From Gilvimarinus japonicus (lineage in GTDB: Bacteria; Pseudomonadota; Gammaproteobacteria; Pseudomonadales; Cellvibrionaceae), in NCBI RefSeq assembly GCF_042847215.1, contig NZ_AP031500.1, positions 806,001 to 870,000 of the forward strand: DNA of 64,000 nucleotides, in the 5' to 3' direction. The first letter of the stretch is position 1. Each line of letters begins with the position of its first letter. The notes beneath the pieces were generated by a model. That model made no database searches and was not told where the DNA came from. It saw nothing but the letters and a program-made list of their open reading frames with translations. The position numbers and the translations under genes are program-made. Positions 17,519 to 26,298 of the stretch are shown one piece after another.

Positions 17519-17920
17519 TTACTCTGTGGTTGTGCCATTGCGTGCGAGTTTGAATTGCGGGCCCCAGAGTGGATGGGTGACCTCGGCTTCTGATAATTCA
17601 AAACGTGGATCAAGTTGCAACGCTTTATTGAAAGCATGTCGGCACAAGGTGGCGCGGTCGGTAACGCAGTAGGTAAACGCTAGGTATTTTAGCGCGACTA
17701 GTTGCGTGCCCGATGTGGCGTGCCAAGTGGTTGCACCAATCAAGTCGGTTTCGGCCTGATTGTAATTGCCCGCGTGAAAGTGCGACTTGCCTCTTTCGAG
17801 CTTTTGCTCTGCGTCAATTTGCGCGAGCTCGTGCTCACTTTTTTTCTGAGTCATACAGCCGCTTATTATGGCTGGGCTTAGGGCGATAATGACGAATAAT
17901 AATGCGGATTTTACATTCAT
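17519..17920 (-). CDS. TssQ-like T6SS-associated lipoprotein
   Basis: A 133-residue protein with a lipoprotein signal (LFVIIALSPAIISGC, lipobox ISGC) and one TPR-like repeat (LERGKSHFHAGNYNQAETDL, then LDPRFELSEAEVTHPLWGP). It matches the TssQ family of T6SS-linked lipoproteins, whose exact role is not settled; a link to the TssJLM membrane complex is inferred. It lies 24 bases after the kinase gene and 12 bases before tssA. Confidence 0.75.
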   Translation of the reverse strand: MNVKSALLFVIIALSPAIISGCMTQKKSEHELAQIDAEQKLERGKSHFHAGNYNQAETDLIGATTWHATSGTQLVALKYLAFTYCVTDRATLCRHAFNKALQLDPRFELSEAEVTHPLWGPQFKLARNGTTTE

Positions 17921-17944
17921 AAGGTTTGAGTCTATCGGTTCGCT

Positions 17945-20425
17945 CTAGTTAAAAATATGTTTGATTGTTCGGTCGTTGTCGGCGCTAACCTCAAGATGTA
18001 TCTCTTTGGTGGGGTAGCTTGGGTTGACAATTTTTATGCTGTGTTGCGGTTTGTCTAGGTTCAACTCGCGCAGCGGTGGTGCTATGCCGACTTTTTCTCC
18101 GTCGACCCAAACCTCTCCCCAGGGTTGTACCATTAGGTTAACCGTCCAAGGCGCGATGGGTTCAGTTTTGATTGCAGAGGTCTTTACGCTTTCGGCGGCC
18201 GTCGTTTTGTCATTGCTTATGTTGGGCATTGTTCCACTAGACGCCGCTGTGGCATTTACTGTGTTTTCTGGCGTATTCTCGATTACCTGTTCTGGGCTTT
18301 TCTCGCGTTGGTTGTTTACGGTGGTCGAATGCGATTCGGAATCGTCGTCTTTTTTCAGTGTGTGCTTGATGGTCACGGTTTGTTCTGATTTTATTTCAAC
18401 CGTACGCGTTTCTGTCCGCATGCCTGGGCTGCGTATTTGCAGCTGATGAACCCCTTCGGGTAGTGACAACGTCGTCAATGGCGGGCTTACGCCGTATTTT
18501 TTGTTGTCGATCCAAATCTCGCCCCAAGGTATGACGCTGAGTTTAATGTCACCGCTTTTGACAATAGACGCTGCCGCTTGGTTAGACGGTTTATGCTTAG
18601 CGGTTTGGGGTTGTATGTCCGCGTTAGTAGGTACGGGTTTTGGCGCTGGCGTTGTTTTATTGGCGATCGCGGGTTCTGGTGCTGGTGTTTCTGGTGCGGC
18701 CGCCTTTAAAGGGAGCTCGAGTTGAAGCTGAAGTAATGGCGGTGTTAACACCGGAATTGGTGTTGTCGCTTGAGCTTGCTCGGACGGCGTGACTACGCTA
18801 GGTGCAAGCGACATGCTTGGTGGTATAAGTGCCGTTGCTGTACGGCCGACCTGAGGGACGGAGTTGGTGAACTGGGAGTTTTGTGTTTTTGTTCGTGGAG
18901 CCTCCACGATGGTGTTTTGCGCTAACGTTTGATCGTCAGGCTGGTCGCCCGCTTTAAGGTTAGCTCTAATGTCTTGGGCAAGCGTGGCGCTTGATGGCTC
19001 GGCTGGAGTTCCATTGAAAACCGCGATGGCGATAATGCTTAGTACCGCTAATATGCTAGCGCCAAGAACGGCCGTTTGCAGCTTGAGAGTTTTGCTACTC
19101 CTAGGTAACCAAGTGTAAGTGCGCTTAGGCTCTAGCGGTGTGCTGGGGCTAATGGACGCAGCAGGTTCGGGTGAGGTCGCTCGGCGATCAGAGACCTGCA
19201 TCTGGTAGTTTCCGCCCCTTTCGGTTCCATCGAGCAACTCTTTAACATCGTCAAATGTGCTAGCGCTCGTGGACGGAGTGTCGAAGGCTGATGAACTTAA
19301 AGGGTTGTCGGTGTCGAGAGCGCTAGGCGCGCTTGGGCCGTGTACGGGCCGTGGCGCCAGAAGTTTATTTTGTAACGCCTCAACTTCATCCTCAGAAAGG
19401 ATAACCGTTTTGCCATCGTCCTCATCATAGGTGGTGCTGCTTTTCTCGTCGGTTGCCGGTGGTAGGCTGGTAATGGCTTCGGAGAGCGCAGAGCTGATGC
19501 TGAGTGACTCGCGCAACTCGTTGATGCTCTGTTGGCGTTCACTTGGCTGCAGCTTTAAGGCTTTATTGACCGCAGCTAAAAACTCATCACTAAAGTTTGG
19601 GTATTGCTCATGAGTTAGAGGTGGCAGCGTATCTTTCATCATTCGTGACACAGAAGCATTGGGAGCGCGGCCAGTTATAACAAAATAGATAACAGCGCCC
19701 AGTGCGTAAATGTCAGTCCACGGCCCTTGCTCCGTTATGGTGTCATCGGTGTACTGCTCGATAGGGGCGTAACCTGGCTTCACGACGACGGTAAGTGCTT
19801 TTTGTAAGCCTGAGATTACGCGTCTTGCGGAGCCTAGGTCGAGCAGGACGGGTTGGCCATTATCTTGAATGACAATGTTGTCAGGGGCGATGTCGCGATG
19901 GTAGATCTGTTTTGAGTGGAGTAGCTCAAGCGCACTCAGCAATGGGCCAAGTACGGATTTTAACCAGCGTTCATCGGTATTTTTAGAGGATTTTTTTAGA
20001 ACTTTCTTAAGGGTTTCACCTTGGTAGTTAGGCATAACCATATAGGCGGTGCCATTGGCTTCCCAAAACGTTAAAATTTCGACAAGTGCGGGATGTTTAA
20101 ATTGTGCGAGTAGTCGCGCTTCTTCGATAAAGCCTTTTAATCCAGCATCAAACGTCCCTTTATGTCTTTCTGAGCGCAAGCTGACATGGCTGGATGAATG
20201 CCGGCTGGCGATCGCGGCAGGCATGTACTCTTTGATTGCAACGGTACGCTTTAACCGTGTGTCGTGAGCGGCATAGACGATACCGAACCCGCCCTCACCA
20301 ATGACATCAGTGACGACAAATTCGTTGAGCTTGGTGTCGGTTGGTAGCGCTGCCGGAGAAAAAATAGGAGAGTTTTTCTGCTGAGTATGTTTGTCCGGCA
20401 CTTCAACGCTTAGACTCGCGTCCAT
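17945..20425 (-). CDS. Membrane Ser/Thr protein kinase with two PEGA domains (PpkA-like)
   Basis: An 826-residue kinase. The cytoplasmic kinase domain has a glycine loop GEGGFG at 43-48, Lys65 in VAIKEY, HRD at 176-178 (YHRDIAPDNIV) and DLG at 196-198 in place of DFG. A disordered linker with a VILSEDEVEALQ segment follows, then one transmembrane helix at about 451-471. The outer part is Pro/Ala-rich and ends in two PEGA domains (IPWGEIWIDNKKYGVSPPL and QPWGEVWVDGEKVGIAPPL). With tagH and pppA it forms a threonine phosphorylation switch; the PEGA domains probably sense the envelope. It is the first gene of the minus arm. Kinase identity is certain, orthology to PpkA inferred. Confidence 0.92.
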   Translation of the reverse strand: MDASLSVEVPDKHTQQKNSPIFSPAALPTDTKLNEFVVTDVIGEGGFGIVYAAHDTRLKRTVAIKEYMPAAIASRHSSSHVSLRSERHKGTFDAGLKGFIEEARLLAQFKHPALVEILTFWEANGTAYMVMPNYQGETLKKVLKKSSKNTDERWLKSVLGPLLSALELLHSKQIYHRDIAPDNIVIQDNGQPVLLDLGSARRVISGLQKALTVVVKPGYAPIEQYTDDTITEQGPWTDIYALGAVIYFVITGRAPNASVSRMMKDTLPPLTHEQYPNFSDEFLAAVNKALKLQPSERQQSINELRESLSISSALSEAITSLPPATDEKSSTTYDEDDGKTVILSEDEVEALQNKLLAPRPVHGPSAPSALDTDNPLSSSAFDTPSTSASTFDDVKELLDGTERGGNYQMQVSDRRATSPEPAASISPSTPLEPKRTYTWLPRSSKTLKLQTAVLGASILAVLSIIAIAVFNGTPAEPSSATLAQDIRANLKAGDQPDDQTLAQNTIVEAPRTKTQNSQFTNSVPQVGRTATALIPPSMSLAPSVVTPSEQAQATTPIPVLTPPLLQLQLELPLKAAAPETPAPEPAIANKTTPAPKPVPTNADIQPQTAKHKPSNQAAASIVKSGDIKLSVIPWGEIWIDNKKYGVSPPLTTLSLPEGVHQLQIRSPGMRTETRTVEIKSEQTVTIKHTLKKDDDSESHSTTVNNQREKSPEQVIENTPENTVNATAASSGTMPNISNDKTTAAESVKTSAIKTEPIAPWTVNLMVQPWGEVWVDGEKVGIAPPLRELNLDKPQHSIKIVNPSYPTKEIHLEVSADNDRTIKHIFN

Positions 20426-20683
20426 GCAATTCTCACTAATATCCTTGAGTTTTTGGCGCCCAATTGGCGGTGGCTATGCGGATGTGTGTTTGGGCGACAG
20501 CCACGTTCCCTAAGTTGATGGCCGGCATTCTATTGTCTAATCAAATAAATCTTTGTGATTAAAGTCTCACTTATTAATTTGTGTAGAAATTTTTTATGGT
20601 TATTATGGCGACCATGAAATGTTGATCTGTCTCCTGAGCATATAAAGCATTCATGTTTTTTATGGTTACACGGAATTTAGTAT
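20426..20683. other. Divergent control region between the two T6SS arms
   Basis: These 258 bases separate the kinase gene (minus) from tagH (plus) and must hold the promoters for both arms. The tagH-proximal half is AT-rich (around 20535-20600). No convincing -35/-10 pair and no sigma-54 -24/-12 element (GG-N10-GC) was found by eye on either strand. Confidence 0.45.
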
Positions 20684-22237
20684 ATGTACCTCTCTCCAGG
20701 ATTGGAGCTAGTCGCTCTGTCATTTGATGGAATGTCGATAGAGAGCACCCAGCCGCGTTGTTCACTCAGCCTTGATCAAAAAGTTTTGGTGGGACGTAGT
20801 CATGATAACCATATGGTGTTGGACGACCCGTCTCGTTGTGTATCTCGCTCGCAAGCTAGCCTCTCGCTCACCAAAGATGGCTCTGTTGTGCTGGAAAATA
20901 TCAGCGGCTCAGTCAGTATCTTTGTCAACGATAATGAGCTTCGACCGGGCCAAAGCCAGAAGGTGTGTTGCTCAGACAGGGTTCTTATTGGTCGATACGT
21001 AGTTGGGCTAGAAGAAAAAGAAAAGCCGTTATCCGATACCTGTAATGTTTCTGAAATAAAGGAGCCTTTGTTTAACGGGGGGGCGGCAGAGCCCGACACG
21101 ACGAACGTTCGCGACACCTATATCCCTGAAGATTTTGATATATTCGCCGAACCGCAAGCTAGCGATGAGAGCGTCGCCGACACATTTGATCTTAACGAAT
21201 TGAGTGATCCCCTCTGCGATACGGCTCAGTCCCTGGTTGAGGGGCTCGATGAAACCTCGCAGGCAGCGAGATCTCTTGATCACCCACAGATGCCTGAGAG
21301 TCGCTTGCTTGGCGATGCTTTAGAGCATATTGATCCTTTGGCTCTGCTGAGAGATGAAGCTGTTCATAATAATGACTTAGAGCAGATGTTTAGTGGCAAT
21401 AGCCAGGCTGATCATGGTTCGGAGTTGTCGATGCCTTTTGTGGCCCCAACACCTGTCAAGCGTAATGAGGCTGAGTCAAGTGATGTTAGTGCGCAAGCCC
21501 GTGATGCGTCGTCAGGATCTGAGTTGTTAAAGTCGACAAGTTCAATGAGATCAAGTCCTGAGCTCTCCAAAATCTCTTCAGCACCCGCCGACGTACTGGA
21601 CTCAGGCCCCGAAAGTATTTCGGGCGACGACGTTATGGCTGAACAGCTTCGCACGGCGTTTAGTGAGACTTCGGGTGTTGCGGTGGATCATCTACCGGCA
21701 TTTGACGAAAAATTTGCAGCGACGCTGGGGAGCTTGTTATCGCACCTTACGGCCGGGACCATTGAAATGGTGCATGCGCGCTCTGTGACTAAGCATGAAA
21801 TGCGGGCAAACGTCACCATTATTGCCGCGGCGGGAAATAACCCGCTTAAGTTTGCCCCTGATGCGCAATCGGCTTTGACGCAGTTAATTGCGCCGACCTT
21901 TTCTGGCTTTATGGACCCGATGACCTCTATCGACGAGGCTTTTGAAGATTTGGCTGCCCATCAGGTGGGTTTAATGATGGGGGCGCGTGCGGCGGTTTAT
22001 GAGGTGGTAAATAAGTTTAGCCCAGAGCGTTTGGGACGCTATTTGGCGTCTAACCAAGTGATGGATAGCATTTTGCCAATGTCACGTAAATCGCGCCTTT
22101 GGGAGCTGTACGAAGCAAATTACTCGGATCTTGCCGGTGATGCCAAAGAGGACTTTGAGGTGCTTTTTCAGCAGGCTTTTGCCGAAGCATATGAAAAGGA
22201 AGTCGAGCGGGTGCAAGAAGCGAGGGCTTTGCAATGA
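20684..22237 (+). CDS. tagH: T6SS FHA-domain regulator TagH (Fha)
   Basis: A 517-residue protein with an N-terminal FHA domain (KVLVGRSHDNHMVLDDPSR, SRSQASLSL) and a C-terminal TagH domain (AFDEKFAATLGSLLSHLTAG, NNPLKFAPDAQSALTQLI, FMDPMTSIDEAFEDLAAHQ). A long acidic, serine-rich linker joins them. FHA proteins bind phosphothreonine and, in kinase-controlled T6SS, are the switch that activates the apparatus. The phosphopeptide loop has SRSQA where SRxHA is usual, so the conserved histidine is a glutamine. The gene overlaps pppA by 4 bases. Confidence 0.93.
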   Translation: MYLSPGLELVALSFDGMSIESTQPRCSLSLDQKVLVGRSHDNHMVLDDPSRCVSRSQASLSLTKDGSVVLENISGSVSIFVNDNELRPGQSQKVCCSDRVLIGRYVVGLEEKEKPLSDTCNVSEIKEPLFNGGAAEPDTTNVRDTYIPEDFDIFAEPQASDESVADTFDLNELSDPLCDTAQSLVEGLDETSQAARSLDHPQMPESRLLGDALEHIDPLALLRDEAVHNNDLEQMFSGNSQADHGSELSMPFVAPTPVKRNEAESSDVSAQARDASSGSELLKSTSSMRSSPELSKISSAPADVLDSGPESISGDDVMAEQLRTAFSETSGVAVDHLPAFDEKFAATLGSLLSHLTAGTIEMVHARSVTKHEMRANVTIIAAAGNNPLKFAPDAQSALTQLIAPTFSGFMDPMTSIDEAFEDLAAHQVGLMMGARAAVYEVVNKFSPERLGRYLASNQVMDSILPMSRKSRLWELYEANYSDLAGDAKEDFEVLFQQAFAEAYEKEVERVQEARALQ

Positions 22238-23055
22238 CAGCCTATCACGCGACATCCGGAACAGTAATTGATTTTGCGACGCTGTCGCGTTGCGGCGCCC
22301 GTGATTATAACGAGGATGCTTGTGGTTACTGGACGTCGGATACCGGGGCTTGCTTTGTTGTATCCGATGGCGCAGGCGGACATGGTGGCGGTGACGTGGC
22401 ATCCGAAACTGCTGTTAAAACATTTTTAGCGGGATTTTCTGGAAACCCCCTGTTGACAAAAGAGGCAACAGACTCTTTGTTAACAAAAGCGGATGCGGCG
22501 GTGCGCTATGGTCAAACCTTGTCCGACGGGCTGGAAAAAATGAGCGCAACCGTCGCTGGGCTTTTTTTAAGCCGCGATGCGACGCAGGCTCAATGGGTTC
22601 ATGTTGGGGATACCCGTATTTATCTTATTCGTCGGCAAGTGTGCCAGCTACTAACGAAAGATCATAGTTTAGTGCAGCGGTTTATTGATAACGGGGTTAT
22701 GGATGAGGCAGAGGCGCACAACAAGGTCTCTAGAAGTGTGCTCTACGCCGCGCTTGGCACTGGCGAGTCAGTGCCGCCGGCCTCACTAACGGCGCCTTTT
22801 AGCGTGGTTGAGGGGGATGCATTTTTAATTTGCTCGGACGGTTTTTGGGAGTCGTTGCCGCAAGCAACTTTGGTGGCGACTCTAGGCCGGGCCGCATGTG
22901 CAGAGGAGTGGTTACTGCGTCTAGAGCAAGAGTTGATCGCTGTCGCTGAACCCAGCCAAGATAATTATAGCGCTCTCGCCGTTTGGATCGGTGGCCCTAA
23001 TGACATTACGCTTGCGTGGGCGGGCGACTCAATTATGACAGCTGCTGATGCTTAG
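22234..23055 (+). CDS. pppA: PP2C-family Ser/Thr phosphatase PppA of T6SS
   Basis: A 273-residue PP2C phosphatase with all metal-binding motifs: RDYNEDACGYW, VSDGAGGHGGGDVAS, HVGDTRIYLI, LICSDGFWESL and QDNYSALAV. It would reverse phosphorylation of TagH by the kinase encoded divergently upstream and keep firing dynamic. It is cytoplasmic, with no membrane segment. Confidence 0.93.
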   Translation: MTAYHATSGTVIDFATLSRCGARDYNEDACGYWTSDTGACFVVSDGAGGHGGGDVASETAVKTFLAGFSGNPLLTKEATDSLLTKADAAVRYGQTLSDGLEKMSATVAGLFLSRDATQAQWVHVGDTRIYLIRRQVCQLLTKDHSLVQRFIDNGVMDEAEAHNKVSRSVLYAALGTGESVPPASLTAPFSVVEGDAFLICSDGFWESLPQATLVATLGRAACAEEWLLRLEQELIAVAEPSQDNYSALAVWIGGPNDITLAWAGDSIMTAADA

Positions 23056-23088
23056 CCGCTAACGGATACTTTGACGATGGGAATCACA

Positions 23089-23622
23089 ATGCATGAAAGA
23101 ATAGTTTTTACTTGTCAAAAAATCTTACGCTTGCTCAATGTTCTGGCTTTAGTGAGTGTCTGCGTTGCGTGTGCGTCGTCTCCTAAAAACGACTCAATGT
23201 CGGTAAGGTATGTGGCGGATCACGGTATTAACCCGGATATTAACGGACGAGCGTCGCCCGTGGCGGTTACGTTTTATCGGCTTCGTGACGCGACGGTGTT
23301 TAAAAGTGCGGATTATATGACGCTTATGGAGCGGGATGCGGAATTGTTGGGTGATAGCTTGTTGTCGAAGGAGCGAATCATTTTGCGCCCCGGTGAAACA
23401 CAGGAACAGATCTATCTTTTAAATGGTGAAGAGCGAGCTTACGGTATTGTTGCGGGTTATCGCTCTATCGACGCTGGAGGCTGGAAGCTTGTCGGCGACA
23501 TGCCTAAAGCGCGTTCAGGGTTTATGAAAGTGGTTCGTCACCGTCAGTCGCGCCATGCCAAGACAATTTTTATCGGAAAAAAATCACTCCAAGAAGATGT
23601 AGGTTCAATTTTGAACGAGTAG
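23089..23622 (+). CDS. tssJ: T6SS outer-membrane lipoprotein TssJ
   Basis: A TssJ (VasD/Lip family) of about 177 residues. The lipoprotein signal ends in VSVCVAC, followed by SSPKNDSM. The transthyretin-like core shows VAVTFYRLRDATVFKSADYM, the ERIILRPGET segment and YGIVAGYRSID. It anchors TssM at the outer membrane. The start is ambiguous: ATGs at 23077 and 23089 are both possible and a TTG opens the frame at 23071; 23089 is chosen for its GGGAA upstream. Confidence 0.92.
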   Translation: MHERIVFTCQKILRLLNVLALVSVCVACASSPKNDSMSVRYVADHGINPDINGRASPVAVTFYRLRDATVFKSADYMTLMERDAELLGDSLLSKERIILRPGETQEQIYLLNGEERAYGIVAGYRSIDAGGWKLVGDMPKARSGFMKVVRHRQSRHAKTIFIGKKSLQEDVGSILNE

Positions 23623-23637
23623 CAAAGGCTCAGGTAT

Positions 23638-24972
23638 ATGGATTCGTACAAAAAGATCGTATGGACGGAAGGTATGTTTCTTCGTCCGCAACACTTTCAG
23701 CAACAGGATCGTTATGTAGAGTTTTTGGTTCATCAGCGCTCGCTGGCACCAGCTTACTATTTTTGGGGCTTTAGGCGGCTAAATATCGATAGCTCTGCGC
23801 TGGCTCTTGGTGTTGTGTCGCTGCTTGAAGCCGAGGGTGTTTTTTCTGATGGAACTGCTTTTAATTTTCCGGTGCAGTCCGCGCCACCTGCGCCATTAAC
23901 CCTTCCTGAGGGCGCTGTAGATCAAGTTGTTCACTTGGCGATACCTGTTAAGCGCGTCCACGCCAACGAGGTTGAGTTTGAAGTGGACAACTCATCGCTA
24001 GCGCGTTTTGGTGTGATCGATACGCTGGTGGAGGATGTAAACTCCGTAAAAGGGGAGGCTGCAGAGCTTCAGGCAGCGACTCCGAGGCTTACACTCTTAC
24101 TCGAAAAAGATCTTACCGACGCGTGGGTTTCGTTGGGCGTGCTAAAGGTGATAGAGAGGAAAAGCGATCGGCAAGTCGTGTTAGATGAGCACTTTATTCC
24201 TCCTGTGGTTGCCTGTGGCGCAGCGAAGCAGTTAACCAGCTATTTGAATGAGCTTCTTGGTTTGGTCGAGCAACGCGCTGATGCATTAAGTGATCGTGTC
24301 GGGCAAATGGGACGCGGTGGAATTTCCGAAGTCGGTGACTTTTTAATGTTGCAATATTTGAACGGATTGCAACCTCAGTTGACACATCTTCTGGCCAGCC
24401 ACGGGGCGCAGCCAGAGGCCATGTATGGCGTGTTCTCTACTATGTGTGGCGAGCTGTCGACTTTTGTGGAAAACAGTAAACGCTGTCCGGACTTGCCAGC
24501 TTATCAGCACGATTGTCTAAGTAAGTCTTTTCAGCCTTTGGTGAAAACACTAAGAGGTTATTTGTCGACAGTCTTGGAGAGAAACGCTATTGAAATCGAG
24601 CTGGCTGAAAAAGCCTATGGCGTAAAAGTTGGACGTGTCAGTGACAAAGAGCTCATTACTAAAGGCCGGTTTATACTGGCGGTAAGCGCGGACGTTGCTT
24701 CTGAAGTTGTAAAATCTAATTTTCCTAAGCAGGTTAAAATTGGGTCCGTAGAGAAGATTAGAGATTTGGTTAACTTGCAGTTGCCTGGGATACAAATAGC
24801 GCAGATGCCTATTGCGCCGAGACAGATTCCGTATCACACCGGAACACACTATTTTGAGATGGACCCGTCTTCTTCAATGTGGAAGGCGTTTGAGGCCTCT
24901 GGGACCATTGCGTTGCATGTTGCGGGGGATTTTCCCGGCCTGGAAGTTCAGTGCTGGATCGTACTGGCTTAA
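23638..24972 (+). CDS. tssK: T6SS baseplate-membrane connector TssK
   Basis: A 444-residue TssK (VasE/ImpJ) with the classic start KIVWTEGMFLRPQHFQQQDR and SLAPAYYFWGFRRLNID. The C-terminal part has GVKVGRVSDKELI, RFILAVSADV, LPGIQIAQMPIAPRQIPYHT and YFEMDPSSSMWKAFEASGT. It is a trimer linking the baseplate to TssL/TssM. Confidence 0.97.
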   Translation: MDSYKKIVWTEGMFLRPQHFQQQDRYVEFLVHQRSLAPAYYFWGFRRLNIDSSALALGVVSLLEAEGVFSDGTAFNFPVQSAPPAPLTLPEGAVDQVVHLAIPVKRVHANEVEFEVDNSSLARFGVIDTLVEDVNSVKGEAAELQAATPRLTLLLEKDLTDAWVSLGVLKVIERKSDRQVVLDEHFIPPVVACGAAKQLTSYLNELLGLVEQRADALSDRVGQMGRGGISEVGDFLMLQYLNGLQPQLTHLLASHGAQPEAMYGVFSTMCGELSTFVENSKRCPDLPAYQHDCLSKSFQPLVKTLRGYLSTVLERNAIEIELAEKAYGVKVGRVSDKELITKGRFILAVSADVASEVVKSNFPKQVKIGSVEKIRDLVNLQLPGIQIAQMPIAPRQIPYHTGTHYFEMDPSSSMWKAFEASGTIALHVAGDFPGLEVQCWIVLA

Positions 24973-24999
24973 TCTTTAGTTTTCAAAGGAAGTGACAAT

Positions 25000-26286
25000 A
25001 TGACCGCTGAAGATGCGTTTGGCTTAAATCAATCCCGCACGTTTGTTATGCCCACTCCAGGTGGGCGTCGAGATAAGCCACAAGTGAATCACGCGGGGTC
25101 TAGTCGCTGGCGCGATACCGATGAGGTAGTGTGCGGAAGTAACTCTCTGGTTGCCGTTGCCAATCCGATTCTAAATATGATCTATCAAGTCAGAACCTTG
25201 GTGCATAATCCCGATCCCGCAGAGCTTAAAAGTGTTCTTGTAGAAGATATTAAACGCTTTGAAGCGCGCGCTAAGCAAGAAAATATCTCTCAAGAGCACA
25301 TTGTGGCGGCGCGTTATTGCTTGTGCACTGTGCTGGATGAGACGGCAGCTAAAACGCCCTGGGGTGGTGGCGGGGTTTGGTCTCGTTATAGCCTGTTGGT
25401 GACTTTTCATAATGAAACGTGGGGGGGCGAGAAGTTTTTTCAAATTCTCTCTAAGGTAAGCCAGTCTCCAGCGGTGCATATCGATTTAATAGAGTTGATG
25501 TTTTATTGCATTTCACTTGGGTTTCAGGGCCGATATAAAATTGTCGACAACGGAAAGTCCGAGTTAGAGCTTTTACGTCAACGTTTGGCCGAAGTTATTG
25601 CTGGCGTAAGAGGCGATCATGTGCGCGCTTTTTCTAGTAACTGGCAAGGTGTCACTAAAGATCAAACGCCGGTGTGGGCCGCTCTACCTGTTTGGGTGTC
25701 GGCGGTTGTATGCCTAATTCTAGCCGCTGCGCTGTATTCGGTCTTTACTCTGCGACTATCAAGTCTCTCCGATGTTACCTTTGCAAATATTTTGTCAGCT
25801 AGGCTGCCTGAACTTACCTCTGATGCGCCCACTATTAATACGAGCGAGCGGCTTACGCAATTTATGCAGCCTGAAATTAAGGCAAAGTTGGTGCGGGTAA
25901 ATGAAACAACTGAGGCCGCCACCGTGACTCTGATCGGTGACGGACTGTTTCGCTCTGGCAGTGTCGATGTAAGTCCACAATATGAGGCGATTATTGGAAA
26001 AGTTGCACAATATGTAGACGATTTCGGTCGTTCGGTTGTGGTTTCAGGCCATACTGATAATCAACCAATCCGAACGGTCCGTTTCCCTTCAAATTGGCAC
26101 TTGTCAAATGATCGCGCGCGAAGTGTCGCCGGCTTATTGCGCAGCCAAATGCGTGCGGCTTCGGTTCAGATTACGACTCAAGGGCTGGGTGCCTCTGCGC
26201 CTGTAGCAATAAATAGCACGGCAGAGGGGCGAGCGATGAACCGACGTGTGGATATAAAAATACTGACGCCTTCGGCAAGCTATTAA
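25000..26286 (+). CDS. tssL: T6SS membrane protein TssL with OmpA-like domain
   Basis: A 428-residue fusion. The cytoplasmic DotU/IcmH domain (about 45-210) has VAVANPILNMIYQVRTL, ARYCLCTVLDETAAKTPWG, WGGEKFFQIL and FYCISLGFQGRY. One transmembrane helix at about 226-250 leads to a periplasmic OmpA/MotB domain (VVVSGHTDNQPIRT, SNWHLSNDRARSVAGLL, NRRVDIKI) with the arginine and asparagine positions expected for peptidoglycan binding. So the membrane complex is wall-anchored through TssL itself and needs no separate TagL. A good Shine-Dalgarno (AAGGAAG) precedes the ATG. Confidence 0.96.
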   Translation: MTAEDAFGLNQSRTFVMPTPGGRRDKPQVNHAGSSRWRDTDEVVCGSNSLVAVANPILNMIYQVRTLVHNPDPAELKSVLVEDIKRFEARAKQENISQEHIVAARYCLCTVLDETAAKTPWGGGGVWSRYSLLVTFHNETWGGEKFFQILSKVSQSPAVHIDLIELMFYCISLGFQGRYKIVDNGKSELELLRQRLAEVIAGVRGDHVRAFSSNWQGVTKDQTPVWAALPVWVSAVVCLILAAALYSVFTLRLSSLSDVTFANILSARLPELTSDAPTINTSERLTQFMQPEIKAKLVRVNETTEAATVTLIGDGLFRSGSVDVSPQYEAIIGKVAQYVDDFGRSVVVSGHTDNQPIRTVRFPSNWHLSNDRARSVAGLLRSQMRAASVQITTQGLGASAPVAINSTAEGRAMNRRVDIKILTPSASY

Positions 26287-26298
26287 AAGGACTTATTT

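Noticed and set aside
20426..20683. Sigma-54 promoter between the T6SS arms
   Set aside because: No GG-N10-GC element with the proper context was found on either strand.
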